From CAVQMB01 sp963713445 (GTDB lineage Bacteria > Pseudomonadota > Gammaproteobacteria > Competibacterales > Competibacteraceae), in contig CAVQMB010000004.1 in assembly GCA_963713445.1 (NCBI GenBank), positions 248,001 through 312,000 on the forward strand: 64,000 nucleotides of DNA, in the 5' to 3' direction. Every line of letters begins with the position of its first letter. The stretch's first letter is position 1. A program made the position numbers and the translations under genes. Positions 37,099 to 45,127 of this stretch are shown here, piece after piece. The notes beneath the pieces are model-generated. The model saw only the letters and a list, made by a program, of their open reading frames with translations. It was not told the origin of the DNA and searched no databases.

Positions 37099-38124
37099 AT
37101 GCGTACCTGGCACCGCGTCATCCTGGCGGGCCTTGCCACTTTGCTGGCCTGGACTGCACTGCCCGCTCAGGCAGGCAACTACAAGGCTGAATACAAGGTC
37201 TCCACTGTGGTGCCGCCACCGTTTCCCTGGGGCACCGCGGCCGAACACTGGGCCAAGCTCGTCAAGGAGCGCACCCACGGACGGATCAACATGAAGATCT
37301 ACCCGGGCGCCCAACTGGTAGCCGGCGACCAGACCAAGGAATTTACGGCCATGCGCATGGGCGTTATCGACATGGCGGTCGGTTCAACCATTAACTGGTC
37401 GCCCCAGATCAGGCAGCTCAACCTATTTTCGCTGCCGTTTCTAATGCCGGATTACAAAGCCATCGACGCGCTGACTCACGGCCCGGTAGGCAAGCGGCTG
37501 TTCGACATCATCCGCCACAAAGGTGTCGAGCCGCTGGCCTGGGGCGAGAACGGCTTCCGCGAGGTCACCAACTCGAAGCACCCGATCCATACCCCGGCCG
37601 ATCTCGACGGCCTCAAGATGCGGGTGGTCGGCTCGCCGCTATTCAACGACATCTTCACCGCCCTGGGCGCCAACCCGACCCAGATGAGTTGGGCCGATGC
37701 CAAGCCGGCGCTGGCCACCGGCGCGGTCGATGGCCAGGAGAACCCGCTGACCATCTATGAGATCGCCAAGATGTACCAGATCGGTCAGAAGTACATCACC
37801 GAATGGCATTATGTCGCCGATCCGCTGATCTTCGCCGTCAACAAGCGGGTGTGGAAGTCGTTCACGCCGGCGGACCGGAAAATCGTGCGGGAGGCGGCTG
37901 TCGAGTCGGGCAAGTTGTGCATCGAACTGGCCCGCAAGGGTCTGACCAAAGACGACCCGTCGCTGATCAAGAAAATCGAAAGCCAGGGCGCCACCGTCAC
38001 CACCCTGACACCTGACCAGCGGGCCCAATTCGTCAAGGCCACCCGCGGCGTCTACCACAAGTGGGCCCAGCGCATCGGTCCCAAGCTGGTCAAGATGGCG
38101 GAGCAATCGATCGCCAACCGCTGA
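37099..38124 (+). CDS. dctP: TRAP transporter substrate-binding protein (DctP family)
   Basis: Periplasmic receptor of a TRAP importer. 341 residues from ATG 37099, with AAGGAG nine bases upstream. Sec signal peptide ends at LPAQA-G. The DctP fold shows the conserved Arg that binds substrate carboxylates in DGLKMRVVGSP, plus NPTQMSWADAKPALATGAVDGQENP. TRAP receptors usually bind organic acids; the ligand cannot be read from sequence. A 15-bp hairpin separates it from dctQ. Confidence 0.92.
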   Translation: MRTWHRVILAGLATLLAWTALPAQAGNYKAEYKVSTVVPPPFPWGTAAEHWAKLVKERTHGRINMKIYPGAQLVAGDQTKEFTAMRMGVIDMAVGSTINWSPQIRQLNLFSLPFLMPDYKAIDALTHGPVGKRLFDIIRHKGVEPLAWGENGFREVTNSKHPIHTPADLDGLKMRVVGSPLFNDIFTALGANPTQMSWADAKPALATGAVDGQENPLTIYEIAKMYQIGQKYITEWHYVADPLIFAVNKRVWKSFTPADRKIVREAAVESGKLCIELARKGLTKDDPSLIKKIESQGATVTTLTPDQRAQFVKATRGVYHKWAQRIGPKLVKMAEQSIANR

Positions 38125-38137
38125 TCGTCGATGTTAT

Positions 38138-38174
38138 GGGCGAGCGGCGGCGCTCAATACGCCGCCGCTCGCCC
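38138..38174. repeat. Strong hairpin between dctP and dctQ
   Basis: A perfect 15-bp GC-rich stem (38138-38152 with 38160-38174) with a 7-nt loop and only GTTTAC after it. It starts 13 nt past the dctP stop. It should block 3' exonucleases and reduce, but not stop, readthrough, leaving more receptor than membrane subunits. Confidence 0.7.
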
Positions 38175-38195
38175 GTTTACACCCGAGATACCCTT

Positions 38196-38711
38196 ATGAA
38201 CCCAGACCCGGACACCGAGTCTGACAGCGACCACCGCAATCCCCGCCACGTGCGGGTGCCAATCCGCATCGAGCAGGCGCTCGGCGCCGCCGCCATGGCG
38301 GCGATCTGCATCATCAGTCTGGCCAACGTCGTCGTCCGCTACACCACCGATGCCTCGTTTGCCTTCACCGAGGAATATTCGGTGTTCCTGTTGGTGTTCA
38401 TGACCTTCGTCGGCACCGCCCTGGGCTTCGCCACTGACAGCCACATCCACATCGGTTTCTTCACCAGCCGGCTACCGGTACCCCTGCAGCGGCTGTGCGA
38501 GGTGCTGGTGGTATTGGCCACGCTGATCATGTTCGGGCTGATCGTCTACTATGGCGCTCTGCTCAGCCTGGATGAATACCGCTTCGGCGAAACCTCACCC
38601 GGTCTTGGCTACCCGACCTGGATCTACACGATGTGGCTGCCGATCCTGGCCGTCGCTATCATCCTGCGGGTGCTGGGCCGCGCCTGGGCCCGGTTGCGGG
38701 GCCGGCTGTGA
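38196..38711 (+). CDS. dctQ: TRAP transporter small membrane subunit
   Basis: 171 residues with four helices. The DctQ pattern is visible in TDASFAFTEEYSVFLLVFMTFVGTALGF and SHIHIGFF. Real start is likely ATG 38196; the frame is open from 38061, but that stretch covers the end of dctP and the hairpin. Its stop overlaps the GTG start of dctM. Confidence 0.9.
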   Translation: MNPDPDTESDSDHRNPRHVRVPIRIEQALGAAAMAAICIISLANVVVRYTTDASFAFTEEYSVFLLVFMTFVGTALGFATDSHIHIGFFTSRLPVPLQRLCEVLVVLATLIMFGLIVYYGALLSLDEYRFGETSPGLGYPTWIYTMWLPILAVAIILRVLGRAWARLRGRL

Positions 38712-40006
38712 TCGGCGCCAACCTGGTTCTGCTGGGACTGTTCGTGCTGCTGCTGGTGATCGGTACACCGATCGCGGTCGCACTGGGTCTGGCCGGGGTC
38801 GCCGCGATCTGGGTCGGTCTCGACCCCAGCGCGCTGGGCATGATCGGCACCAACACCTATGCCGCCATCGCCAAGTATCCGCTGATCGCGATTCCACTGT
38901 TCATCCTCACAGGCATTATCTTCGAGCGCTCCGGCGTGGCGGCACGGCTGGTCACGCTGGCCCAGGCCATTGTCGGCCCCCGCCGGGGTGGCCTGGCACT
39001 TGTAGCCACCCTGGTCTGCCTGTTGATGGGCGGCATGTCCGGCTCCGGCCCCGCCGACGCCGCCGCCGTGGCCACCATCATGATCCCTAGCATGCGCCGG
39101 GCCGGTTATCCTAACGCCTTCTCGGCCAGCGTGATCGCCGCCTCGGCGTCCACGGCGATCCTCATTCCGCCATCGATCGCGCTGATCATCTATTCCATCC
39201 TGGTCCCCGGCACCGACCTCCGGGCACTGTTCGCGGCCGGGATGATTCCCGGGTTGCTGGCCGGACTGGCGATCATGGCGCCGACCCTGTGGCTGAGCCG
39301 GCGCCACGATTTCGGCCGCCAGGAAAGCAGTGAGCGACCACCGTTCTGGGCCAGTTTGCGTGACGCCGTCCCCGGTCTGCTGGCGCCGGTGATCATTCTG
39401 GGCGGACTGCGCAGCGGCTATTTCACCCCCACCGAGGCGGCCGTGGTCGCGGTTGCCTACGGCTTGCTGGTGGGGATGCTGTTCTACCGAACCATGGGCC
39501 TGCGCGACGTCTATCAGGCCCTGGTCGACGGCGCAGAAACCTCGGCCATCGTCATGATCATCATCTCGCTGGCGAGCCTGTTCGCCTGGGCCGGCTCGAC
39601 ACTGGACGCCTTCGACCATGCCGCCGAGGCAATCCTCGCCATCAGTCACAGCGGCCCGTTGATTCTGCTCATGGTGATGGTCCTGCTGCTGCTGGCCGGC
39701 ATGGTGCTGGACGGCATTTCGATCTACCTCATCACGCTGCCCCTGCTGATTCCCATCGCCCATAAATTTGGCTGGAACCTGACCTGGTTCGGCGTGCTGA
39801 TGGCGATGAACATCGCCATCGGCCAGTTCACGCCGCCGGTCGCCGTCAACCTGATCGTCACCGCCAGGGTCGCGCGGGTGCCGATAGAGAATACGGTGCC
39901 GTGGGTGCTGTGGACCGTATTGTCGATGGCACTGGCGACGCTGCTGGTGATCCTGTTCCCACAGCTTGCGTTGTGGCTGCCACAAGCACTCGGCTATCAC
40001 GTCTGA
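38708..40006 (+). CDS. dctM: TRAP transporter large membrane subunit
   Basis: 432 residues with 12 or more helices, the Na+-driven transport subunit. It shows the typical MGGMSGSGPADAAAVATIMIP and PPSIALIIYSILVPGTD blocks and FTPPVAVNLIV near the end. GTG 38708 overlaps the dctQ stop (GTGA) and is the likely start. A long open frame on the opposite strand is a GC-bias shadow. Confidence 0.94.
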   Translation: MIGANLVLLGLFVLLLVIGTPIAVALGLAGVAAIWVGLDPSALGMIGTNTYAAIAKYPLIAIPLFILTGIIFERSGVAARLVTLAQAIVGPRRGGLALVATLVCLLMGGMSGSGPADAAAVATIMIPSMRRAGYPNAFSASVIAASASTAILIPPSIALIIYSILVPGTDLRALFAAGMIPGLLAGLAIMAPTLWLSRRHDFGRQESSERPPFWASLRDAVPGLLAPVIILGGLRSGYFTPTEAAVVAVAYGLLVGMLFYRTMGLRDVYQALVDGAETSAIVMIIISLASLFAWAGSTLDAFDHAAEAILAISHSGPLILLMVMVLLLLAGMVLDGISIYLITLPLLIPIAHKFGWNLTWFGVLMAMNIAIGQFTPPVAVNLIVTARVARVPIENTVPWVLWTVLSMALATLLVILFPQLALWLPQALGYHV

Positions 40007-40025
40007 AGTAGTGGGACACCCAGCC

Positions 40026-40265
40026 TCAGACGCTTCGCGCCAGGCTCTTGCGGGCGTCGTAGAACGGGATTTCAACCACCGTAGCCGACCACGGCCCAAA
40101 CGGCGTGGCGATAGTCAGGACGGTGGCCGGTTCGGCCTGCTGGACCGGGACCATGGCCAAGCCGATATTCTTTTCCAGCCGTGGCGAATAAACGCACGAG
40201 GTCAGCGCTGACTGGCTGCTGGCCCAGACCAGTCGGGCCTGAACTGATCGTGGTGAGTGCAGCGG
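40026..40265 (-). pseudogene. C-terminal relic of a GcvT-like aminomethyltransferase
   Basis: Not an ATG-started reading frame. Reading back from the stop at 40026-40028 gives about 75 codons containing ALTSCVYSPRLEKNIGLAMV, then the last beta segment FGPWSATVVEIPFYDARKSL. This matches the C-terminal barrel of GcvT/DmdA-like folate-dependent demethylases (typically TSxxYSPxLxKNIGLAMV). The N-terminal 300 or more residues are missing; the open frame simply runs into the marR gene. It is a deletion remnant between the TRAP genes and the regulator. Confidence 0.7.
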
Positions 40266-40267
40266 AG

Positions 40268-40825
40268 TCAGTGATCCCCGCCAACACTCAGCAGCACCTT
40301 GCGCAGCAGACCGGCCATCACCTCACGTTCATGCGGTTCCAGCGGGGCAACGATACGATGCTCGGCCTCGGCATGGAGCACCATGGCCTCGTCGGCCAGC
40401 CGTTTGCCACTGTCGGTCAAGCGTACAATGACGCTGCGACCGTCATAAGGGTCCACCAGCCGTTCGATCCAGCGCTGGCGCTCAAGCCTGTCCAGCAGGT
40501 TGGACATACCGCCGGAGGTAATCAGCAGGGTCCGCTTGAGCTTCTTGAAGGACAGTTCGTAGGGCTCACCGCTGGCCCGCAGCATTGCCAGAACCAGGTA
40601 GCTGGGAAACTTGAGATGGACGCTCTGCAGCGATTCGTTGATGGAGTCGTGGATCAGTTCCCGCAGCCGGATAATGCGTGCGACGATGGCTTTGGCCGAA
40701 CTATCGATATCCGGCCGTTCATTGCGCCACATCTCGATCCCTTCGTCGATCAGATCGCGCTGCAACATCCCGGTTACCCGTGGACGCAAGGCCTTCTCGA
40801 AATCGATCGGGCTTTTCTGTGCCAT
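40268..40825 (-). CDS. MarR-family transcriptional regulator
   Basis: 185 residues. A winged-helix MarR domain spans about 80-170: FKKLKRTLLITSGGMSNLLDRLERQRWIERLVDPYDGRSVIVRLTDSGKRL covers the recognition helix and the DxR wing. The N-terminal 60 residues are extra compared with minimal MarR. No ligand can be deduced. It is divergent from ilvGM across about 200 nt to the leader, and its 3' end abuts the GcvT-like relic, so it may once have controlled that gene or the TRAP operon. Confidence 0.88.
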   Translation of the reverse strand: MAQKSPIDFEKALRPRVTGMLQRDLIDEGIEMWRNERPDIDSSAKAIVARIIRLRELIHDSINESLQSVHLKFPSYLVLAMLRASGEPYELSFKKLKRTLLITSGGMSNLLDRLERQRWIERLVDPYDGRSVIVRLTDSGKRLADEAMVLHAEAEHRIVAPLEPHEREVMAGLLRKVLLSVGGDH

Positions 40826-40989
40826 GGCTGATAGTTCGGATTTTCAGATGTTGTATTAAGAATAACCGAATTATTCAACTTGCTTAATGGATAATCAATG
40901 CCCGTCCCAAAGTGTTGCATGAAAGGACTGCAAGGCTAGCGCCGTAACAGGCCTCCGGCGGACCGGGTTGGGTGCAGGGCGCGAAGCCC

Positions 40990-41019
40990 TTGACAAGAAC
41001 TGCATCACCGTTCTATGTT
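40990..41019 (+). promoter_or_regulatory. Candidate ilvGM promoter
   Basis: A perfect -35 TTGACA (40990-40995), an 18-bp spacer and TATGTT (41014-41019) as -10. Transcription would then start at about the leader ATG (41026), which would make that ATG leaderless. Otherwise another promoter, or a TTG leader start at 40990, must be used. Confidence 0.45.
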
Positions 41020-41025
41020 GTACTT

Positions 41026-41097
41026 ATGATACGCTCTGTATGCGCCCCGATTAGCAACCTCATCATTGTCCCCCCAGCGGGGGCGGGTGCGCTGTGA
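41026..41097 (+). CDS. ilvL: ilvGM leader peptide (attenuation)
   Basis: 23 codons, too short for usual gene calling. The product contains NLIIVPPAGAGAL, strikingly like the end of enteric IlvL (IIIPPCGAALG). Leu-Ile-Ile-Val in a row are the regulatory codons for the branched-chain amino acids. A terminator hairpin follows 30 nt later and ilvG 22 nt after that. The frame is also open to a TTG at 40990, which would give a 35-residue peptide with additional Val and Leu codons. Slow translation over the control codons should favour an antiterminator (GC-rich 41076-41091 can pair with the 5' arm of the terminator). Confidence 0.78.
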   Translation: MIRSVCAPISNLIIVPPAGAGAL

Positions 41098-41127
41098 TCT
41101 GACCGACTGAACCGATCCTGAACCGCA

Positions 41128-41157
41128 AAGCCCGCTCCCAGGAGCGGGCTTTTTTTT
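41128..41157 (+). terminator. ilvGM attenuator
   Basis: AAGCCCGCTCC at 41128-41138 pairs perfectly with 41141-41151 and is followed by eight T ending at 41157. It lies between the leader peptide and ilvG and would stop transcription unless the antiterminator forms. Confidence 0.88.
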
Positions 41158-41179
41158 GCCTGAACGAGGAACCCTCAAA

Positions 41180-42889
41180 ATGAATCCAACCGGTGCCCAG
41201 TTGCTCATGCAGGCGCTGCTGAAACAAGGCGTGAAGGCGATTTTCGGGTATCCCGGCGGCGCCATTATGCCGACCTATGATGCTTTGTTCATGGTGCGCG
41301 ATCAGCTGCGTCACGTACTGGTCCGCCACGAGCAGGGGGCCATCCACGCCGCCCAGGGCTATGCCCGTGCCAGCGGTCGGGTCGGCGTCTGCCTCGCCAC
41401 CTCGGGCCCCGGCGCCACCAACCTGATTACCGGGCTGCTGGACGCACTGACCGACTCTACGCCGGTGGTCACCATCACCGGCCAGGTCAATTCCCAGCTG
41501 CTGGGCACCGATGCGTTCCAGGAAGCCGACACTATCGGCCTGACCCTCGCCGCCACCAAATGGAGCTATCAGGTCACCGACGGCCGCGAACTGCCGCAGG
41601 TGATCGAACGCGCGTTTCACATCGCCACCAGCGGCCGGCCGGGACCGGTCCTGATCGACATCCCGCGCGACGTCCAGAACAATCCGGTGGCATCACCCGA
41701 GCAGCCGTATGCGCCCCCCGGCATTACCCACGCACACTATCGGGACTGGTCACCGGCCAGCACGGCCTGCGAGCTGCAGCGAATAGCGAAGGCCGCAGCC
41801 CTGATCAACCAGGCCGAGCGGCCGCTGCTGATGGCGGGGCAGGGCGTGCTGCTGGCCCGCGCCGAGGCCGAGCTGCGTCAGCTTGCCGAAGCCGCCGGGA
41901 TGCCGGTCGCCGCGACCTTGCTGGGCCTGTCAGCAATACCCTGCGACCACCCGCAGTACGTCGGCATGCTGGGCATGCACGGCCATTACGGACCCAACCG
42001 GCTGACCAACGCTGCCGACGTCATCGTTGCAGTGGGGGTGCGTTTCGACGATCGCGTCACCGGCCGACTGGATGGTTACGCCCGCCAGGCCCGGATCATC
42101 CACATCGATATCGACCCTGCCGAAATCGACCGCCACGTGCCTGCCGCAGTCCCGCTGGTGGGCGATGCCCGCTTCGTGCTGCGCCGTCTCCTGCGTCACA
42201 TCGAACCGCGCCGCCATCCGGACTGGCTGGCGCAATTCCGCGCAGACGCCACCGAAGAATACCGCCAGGTTGGTGGCCGCGAACTCGAACCCGGCGCCGG
42301 TGCATTACGCATGGGCGAGGTGATCGACCGGCTGAGCCGACTCACCTCCGGCCAGGCACTGCTGGTGACTGATGTCGGCCAGCACCAGATGATGGCGGCA
42401 CGCTACTACAACTTCCAGCAACCACTCAGCCACATCACCTCGGGCAGCGCCGGCACCATGGGTTTCGCGCTGCCGGCCGCAATCGGTGCCGGCCTGGCCG
42501 CGCCCGAACGTACCGTGGTCGCGGTGATCGGGGACGGCGGCTTCCAGATGACACAGCAGGAACTGGCCACCGTGGTACAGGAACACCTGCCGCTCAAGCT
42601 GGTGATCCTCAACAACGGCTATCTGGGTATGGTGCGCCAGTGGCAGGAGCTATTCTTCGAGCGCCGCTATTCATTCGTTGAACTGCCGCAGCCAGACTTC
42701 GTCACCTTGTGCCAGGCCTATGGCATTCCCGCCCGGCGAGTGGCGCAGCGAGCCGAGCTCGATGCCGCTCTGGAGCAGCTCCTGAGAACGCCGGGTCCCG
42801 CCCTGCTGGACGTCGCCGTAGCCCGCACCGGCAATGTGTTCCCGATGGTGCCGGCAGGTGCGTCGGTGAGCGATATCCGCTTATCCTGA
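41180..42889 (+). CDS. ilvG: Acetolactate synthase large subunit
   Basis: ThDP enzyme of valine, leucine and isoleucine synthesis. 569 residues from ATG 41180 (GAGGAA upstream). FGYPGGAIMPTYDALF and the catalytic Glu in RHEQGAIHAAQGYARASG lie at the N-terminus. The ThDP-Mg motif is GDGGFQMTQQELATVVQ...NNGYLGMV. An attenuated leader upstream and a short ACT subunit downstream indicate the IlvGM-type isozyme rather than IlvBN or IlvIH. Confidence 0.95.
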   Translation: MNPTGAQLLMQALLKQGVKAIFGYPGGAIMPTYDALFMVRDQLRHVLVRHEQGAIHAAQGYARASGRVGVCLATSGPGATNLITGLLDALTDSTPVVTITGQVNSQLLGTDAFQEADTIGLTLAATKWSYQVTDGRELPQVIERAFHIATSGRPGPVLIDIPRDVQNNPVASPEQPYAPPGITHAHYRDWSPASTACELQRIAKAAALINQAERPLLMAGQGVLLARAEAELRQLAEAAGMPVAATLLGLSAIPCDHPQYVGMLGMHGHYGPNRLTNAADVIVAVGVRFDDRVTGRLDGYARQARIIHIDIDPAEIDRHVPAAVPLVGDARFVLRRLLRHIEPRRHPDWLAQFRADATEEYRQVGGRELEPGAGALRMGEVIDRLSRLTSGQALLVTDVGQHQMMAARYYNFQQPLSHITSGSAGTMGFALPAAIGAGLAAPERTVVAVIGDGGFQMTQQELATVVQEHLPLKLVILNNGYLGMVRQWQELFFERRYSFVELPQPDFVTLCQAYGIPARRVAQRAELDAALEQLLRTPGPALLDVAVARTGNVFPMVPAGASVSDIRLS

Positions 42890-42896
42890 GACTACG

Positions 42897-43163
42897 ATGA
42901 TGAAATCAACCCAGACACTCGCGGTCGAACTGCTCAACGCGCCAGCGGTCCTGGCCCGTATCCTGCTCGTGCTTTCGCGACGCCGGCTCACACCGCAGAC
43001 CATGACTCTGACCAGCTCTGGCGAATGGGCCGCACTCCAGCTCGAGCTGGAGTGCCCGACCGGCACCGCGGACCACGTCGTCGCGCAACTGCAACGGATC
43101 GTCGAGGTACGGGCAGCGACCCGGCTACCAGCCATCACTGACACCGAAGAGACGCCGCCATGA
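42897..43163 (+). CDS. ilvM: Acetolactate synthase small subunit, IlvM type
   Basis: 88 residues, a single ACT domain (TLAVELLNAPAVLARILLVLSRRR...LQLELECPTG). The length matches IlvM (about 87) rather than IlvN or IlvH. ACT domains normally bind the feedback inhibitor valine; E. coli IlvM does not respond well to it, and whether this one does is unknown. ATG 42900 is an equally possible start. It overlaps the following methyltransferase by 4 nt. Confidence 0.85.
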   Translation: MMKSTQTLAVELLNAPAVLARILLVLSRRRLTPQTMTLTSSGEWAALQLELECPTGTADHVVAQLQRIVEVRAATRLPAITDTEETPP

Positions 43164-43816
43164 GCCATCGATCATTGGTACCTGAGCCCGTAGAACGTTA
43201 CGTCAACTCAATCATCAGCCGGGAGGCGCCGCTGCAGCAGCGGCTGCGCGCCGAAACCAGCAAGCTGCGCTATGCCGGCATGCAGATCGGAGCCGATCAG
43301 GGCGCCTTCATGGCTTTGCTGGTGGGCTTGAGCGGTGCCCGCCGGGCCCTGGAAATCGGTACCTTCACCGGTTACAGTGCACTCACCGTCGCCTCCGCGC
43401 TACCGGCCGACGGCCAGTTGATCGCCTGCGACGTTAGCGCCGAATGGACCGGAATAGGGCGCCGCTACTGGGAGGAGGCCGGCCTCGGCGAACGCATCGA
43501 CCTGCGCCTGGGTCCGGCACTCGACACGCTGGACCAACTGGTACGGGCCGGCGAGCGCTTCGACTTCGCTTTCATCGATGCCGACAAGTCCAACTATGAC
43601 GGTTACTACGAAGCCTGCCTGCAACTGGTGCGGCCCGGCGGTCTCATCTTACTGGACAACATGCTGTGGGGCGGCTCAGTCGCCAACCCGGATGAGCACG
43701 ATGCCGACACCGACGCCTTGCGCGCCCTCAACCTGAAGATCCGCGACGACCACCGGGTCGAGTCGTGCCTGCTGACGGTGGGCGACGGACTGGTCATCGC
43801 CCGGGTGAAGAAGTAG
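43160..43816 (+). CDS. Class I SAM-dependent O-methyltransferase (CCoAOMT-like)
   Basis: 218 residues. SAM motif I is ALEIGTFTGYSALTVASALP. The metal-binding residues are in FIDADKSNYDGYY and LLDNMLWGG, as in caffeoyl-CoA/catechol O-methyltransferase family members. The N-terminus binds helically (RYVNSIISREAPLQQRLR). It starts inside the ilvM stop and may be translated with the ilv operon, though no link to branched-chain synthesis is known. Substrate unknown. Confidence 0.9.
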   Translation: MSHRSLVPEPVERYVNSIISREAPLQQRLRAETSKLRYAGMQIGADQGAFMALLVGLSGARRALEIGTFTGYSALTVASALPADGQLIACDVSAEWTGIGRRYWEEAGLGERIDLRLGPALDTLDQLVRAGERFDFAFIDADKSNYDGYYEACLQLVRPGGLILLDNMLWGGSVANPDEHDADTDALRALNLKIRDDHRVESCLLTVGDGLVIARVKK

Positions 43817-43856
43817 GGCACGTCAACAGCGCTTCAACAGCCGTTTACCGACCACG

Positions 43857-44306
43857 ATGACAGCGTCATCCATCCAGATCGTCCCGTTCGTCGATGGCTT
43901 ACATCGCGCGGCCGTCGGTGCCCTGTGGACGACGACTTTCGCTTACGACGCACCGCACAACGCGCCCGATCTGGTGATTGACAGGAAACTTGCTGTGGCC
44001 GACGGCCTGTTTTTTGTGGCCGTTGCCACTGACGTCGTCGTCGGCACGGTTATGGCCGGCTACGACGGCCACCGTGGCTGGATCTACTCGCTGGCCATCG
44101 CTCGAGACCACCGCGGGCTCGGCATCGGCTCGGCTTTGCTGGCCCGGGCAGAGCAGGCCTTGTGCGAACGAGGCTGTGTCAAAATCAATCTGCAGATCGT
44201 TGCCGGCAACGAATCGGTGCGCGACTTTTACCGGGCAAACGGTTACGCTGAGGAACCCCGCGTCAGCATGGGCAAGCGGATAGCGGACAACATCCCGCCG
44301 TCCTGA
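43857..44306 (+). CDS. GNAT-family N-acetyltransferase
   Basis: 149 residues. The acetyl-CoA-binding motif A is IARDHRGLGIGSALLARAEQAL (R/QxxGxG), preceded by strand VVGTVMAGYDGHRGWIYSLAI. The terminal VRDFYRANGYAEEPRVSMGKR is typical of YpeA-like acetyltransferases. Substrate unknown. About 40 nt after the methyltransferase. Confidence 0.88.
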   Translation: MTASSIQIVPFVDGLHRAAVGALWTTTFAYDAPHNAPDLVIDRKLAVADGLFFVAVATDVVVGTVMAGYDGHRGWIYSLAIARDHRGLGIGSALLARAEQALCERGCVKINLQIVAGNESVRDFYRANGYAEEPRVSMGKRIADNIPPS

Positions 44307-44409
44307 CCCCAGCGCCATGCAGCCATCCCGAAACCGGGTGGAATTATTCAGCCGCCGGCACTGTCGCAAGCGGTACAGCTAACGTCAACACACGGAGGAC
44401 CTCTCAGCG

Positions 44410-45117
44410 ATGACTGAACCCAAAAAGATTCTTATCGTCGTCACATCCCATGGCCAGCTCGGCGACACCGGCAAACCCACCGGTTTCTTCTACGAAGAAC
44501 TGGCCACCCCTTACTGGACATTTCTGGATGCCGGCTTCGTGGTCGACATCGCCTCGATCCGCGGCGGCAAAGCCCCATATGATCCACGCAGTCTGGCGGA
44601 GGAGGGCAAGCGACCGGCATCGGTGCAGCGCTTCCTCGACGATCCGGTAGCACTGGGCAAGATCAACGACACGCTGGCCATAGACAAACTCGATGCGGGC
44701 GGTTACGACGCCGTGTTCCTATCAGGCGGACATGGCGTGATGTGGGATTTCCCCAACAGCGACGCCCTGGGCCGCCTGCTGGGCAAAGCCTTCGATGACG
44801 GCAAGCTGATCGGCGCCGTCTGTCACGGTCCGGCCGGCCTGCTGGGAGCGCGCCGCGACGACGGTCAGCCACTGATTGCCGGGCGTCGGGTCAACGGTTT
44901 CAGCAATGCCGAGGAAGACGCGGTACAGCTCACCGAGGTGGTGCCGTTCCTGCTGGAAACGCGCTTGCGCGAGCAAAGTGGCCGCTACGAATGCGGCGAC
45001 AAGTTCACACCTTACGCGGTACGCGACGGTAATCTGGTGACCGGCCAGAATCCAATGTCGTCGGAAAAAGTCGCCACCGCCATGATCGAGGCGCTGCGCA
45101 CAACCGCCACCGCCTGA
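44410..45117 (+). CDS. DJ-1/PfpI-family protein, Hsp31-like
   Basis: 235 residues. The nucleophile elbow Cys is in IGAVCHGPAGLL, with the preceding GGHGVMWDFP loop that carries the acidic residue. The length and the N-terminal KILIVVTSHGQLGDTGKPTGFFYEEL resemble class I glyoxalase III/Hsp31-like enzymes that detoxify methylglyoxal, or related hydrolases. Single-domain and cytoplasmic. A 103-nt gap from the GNAT gene suggests a separate unit. The convergent hydratase gene ends just after it. Confidence 0.88.
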   Translation: MTEPKKILIVVTSHGQLGDTGKPTGFFYEELATPYWTFLDAGFVVDIASIRGGKAPYDPRSLAEEGKRPASVQRFLDDPVALGKINDTLAIDKLDAGGYDAVFLSGGHGVMWDFPNSDALGRLLGKAFDDGKLIGAVCHGPAGLLGARRDDGQPLIAGRRVNGFSNAEEDAVQLTEVVPFLLETRLREQSGRYECGDKFTPYAVRDGNLVTGQNPMSSEKVATAMIEALRTTATA

Positions 45118-45127
45118 CCGGCATCAC

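Noticed and set aside
38624..40099. 491-codon open frame on the minus strand
   Set aside because: It is antisense to dctM, which has clear membrane-transport motifs; the product is a low-complexity Gln/His/Arg/Gly string typical of a GC-bias shadow.
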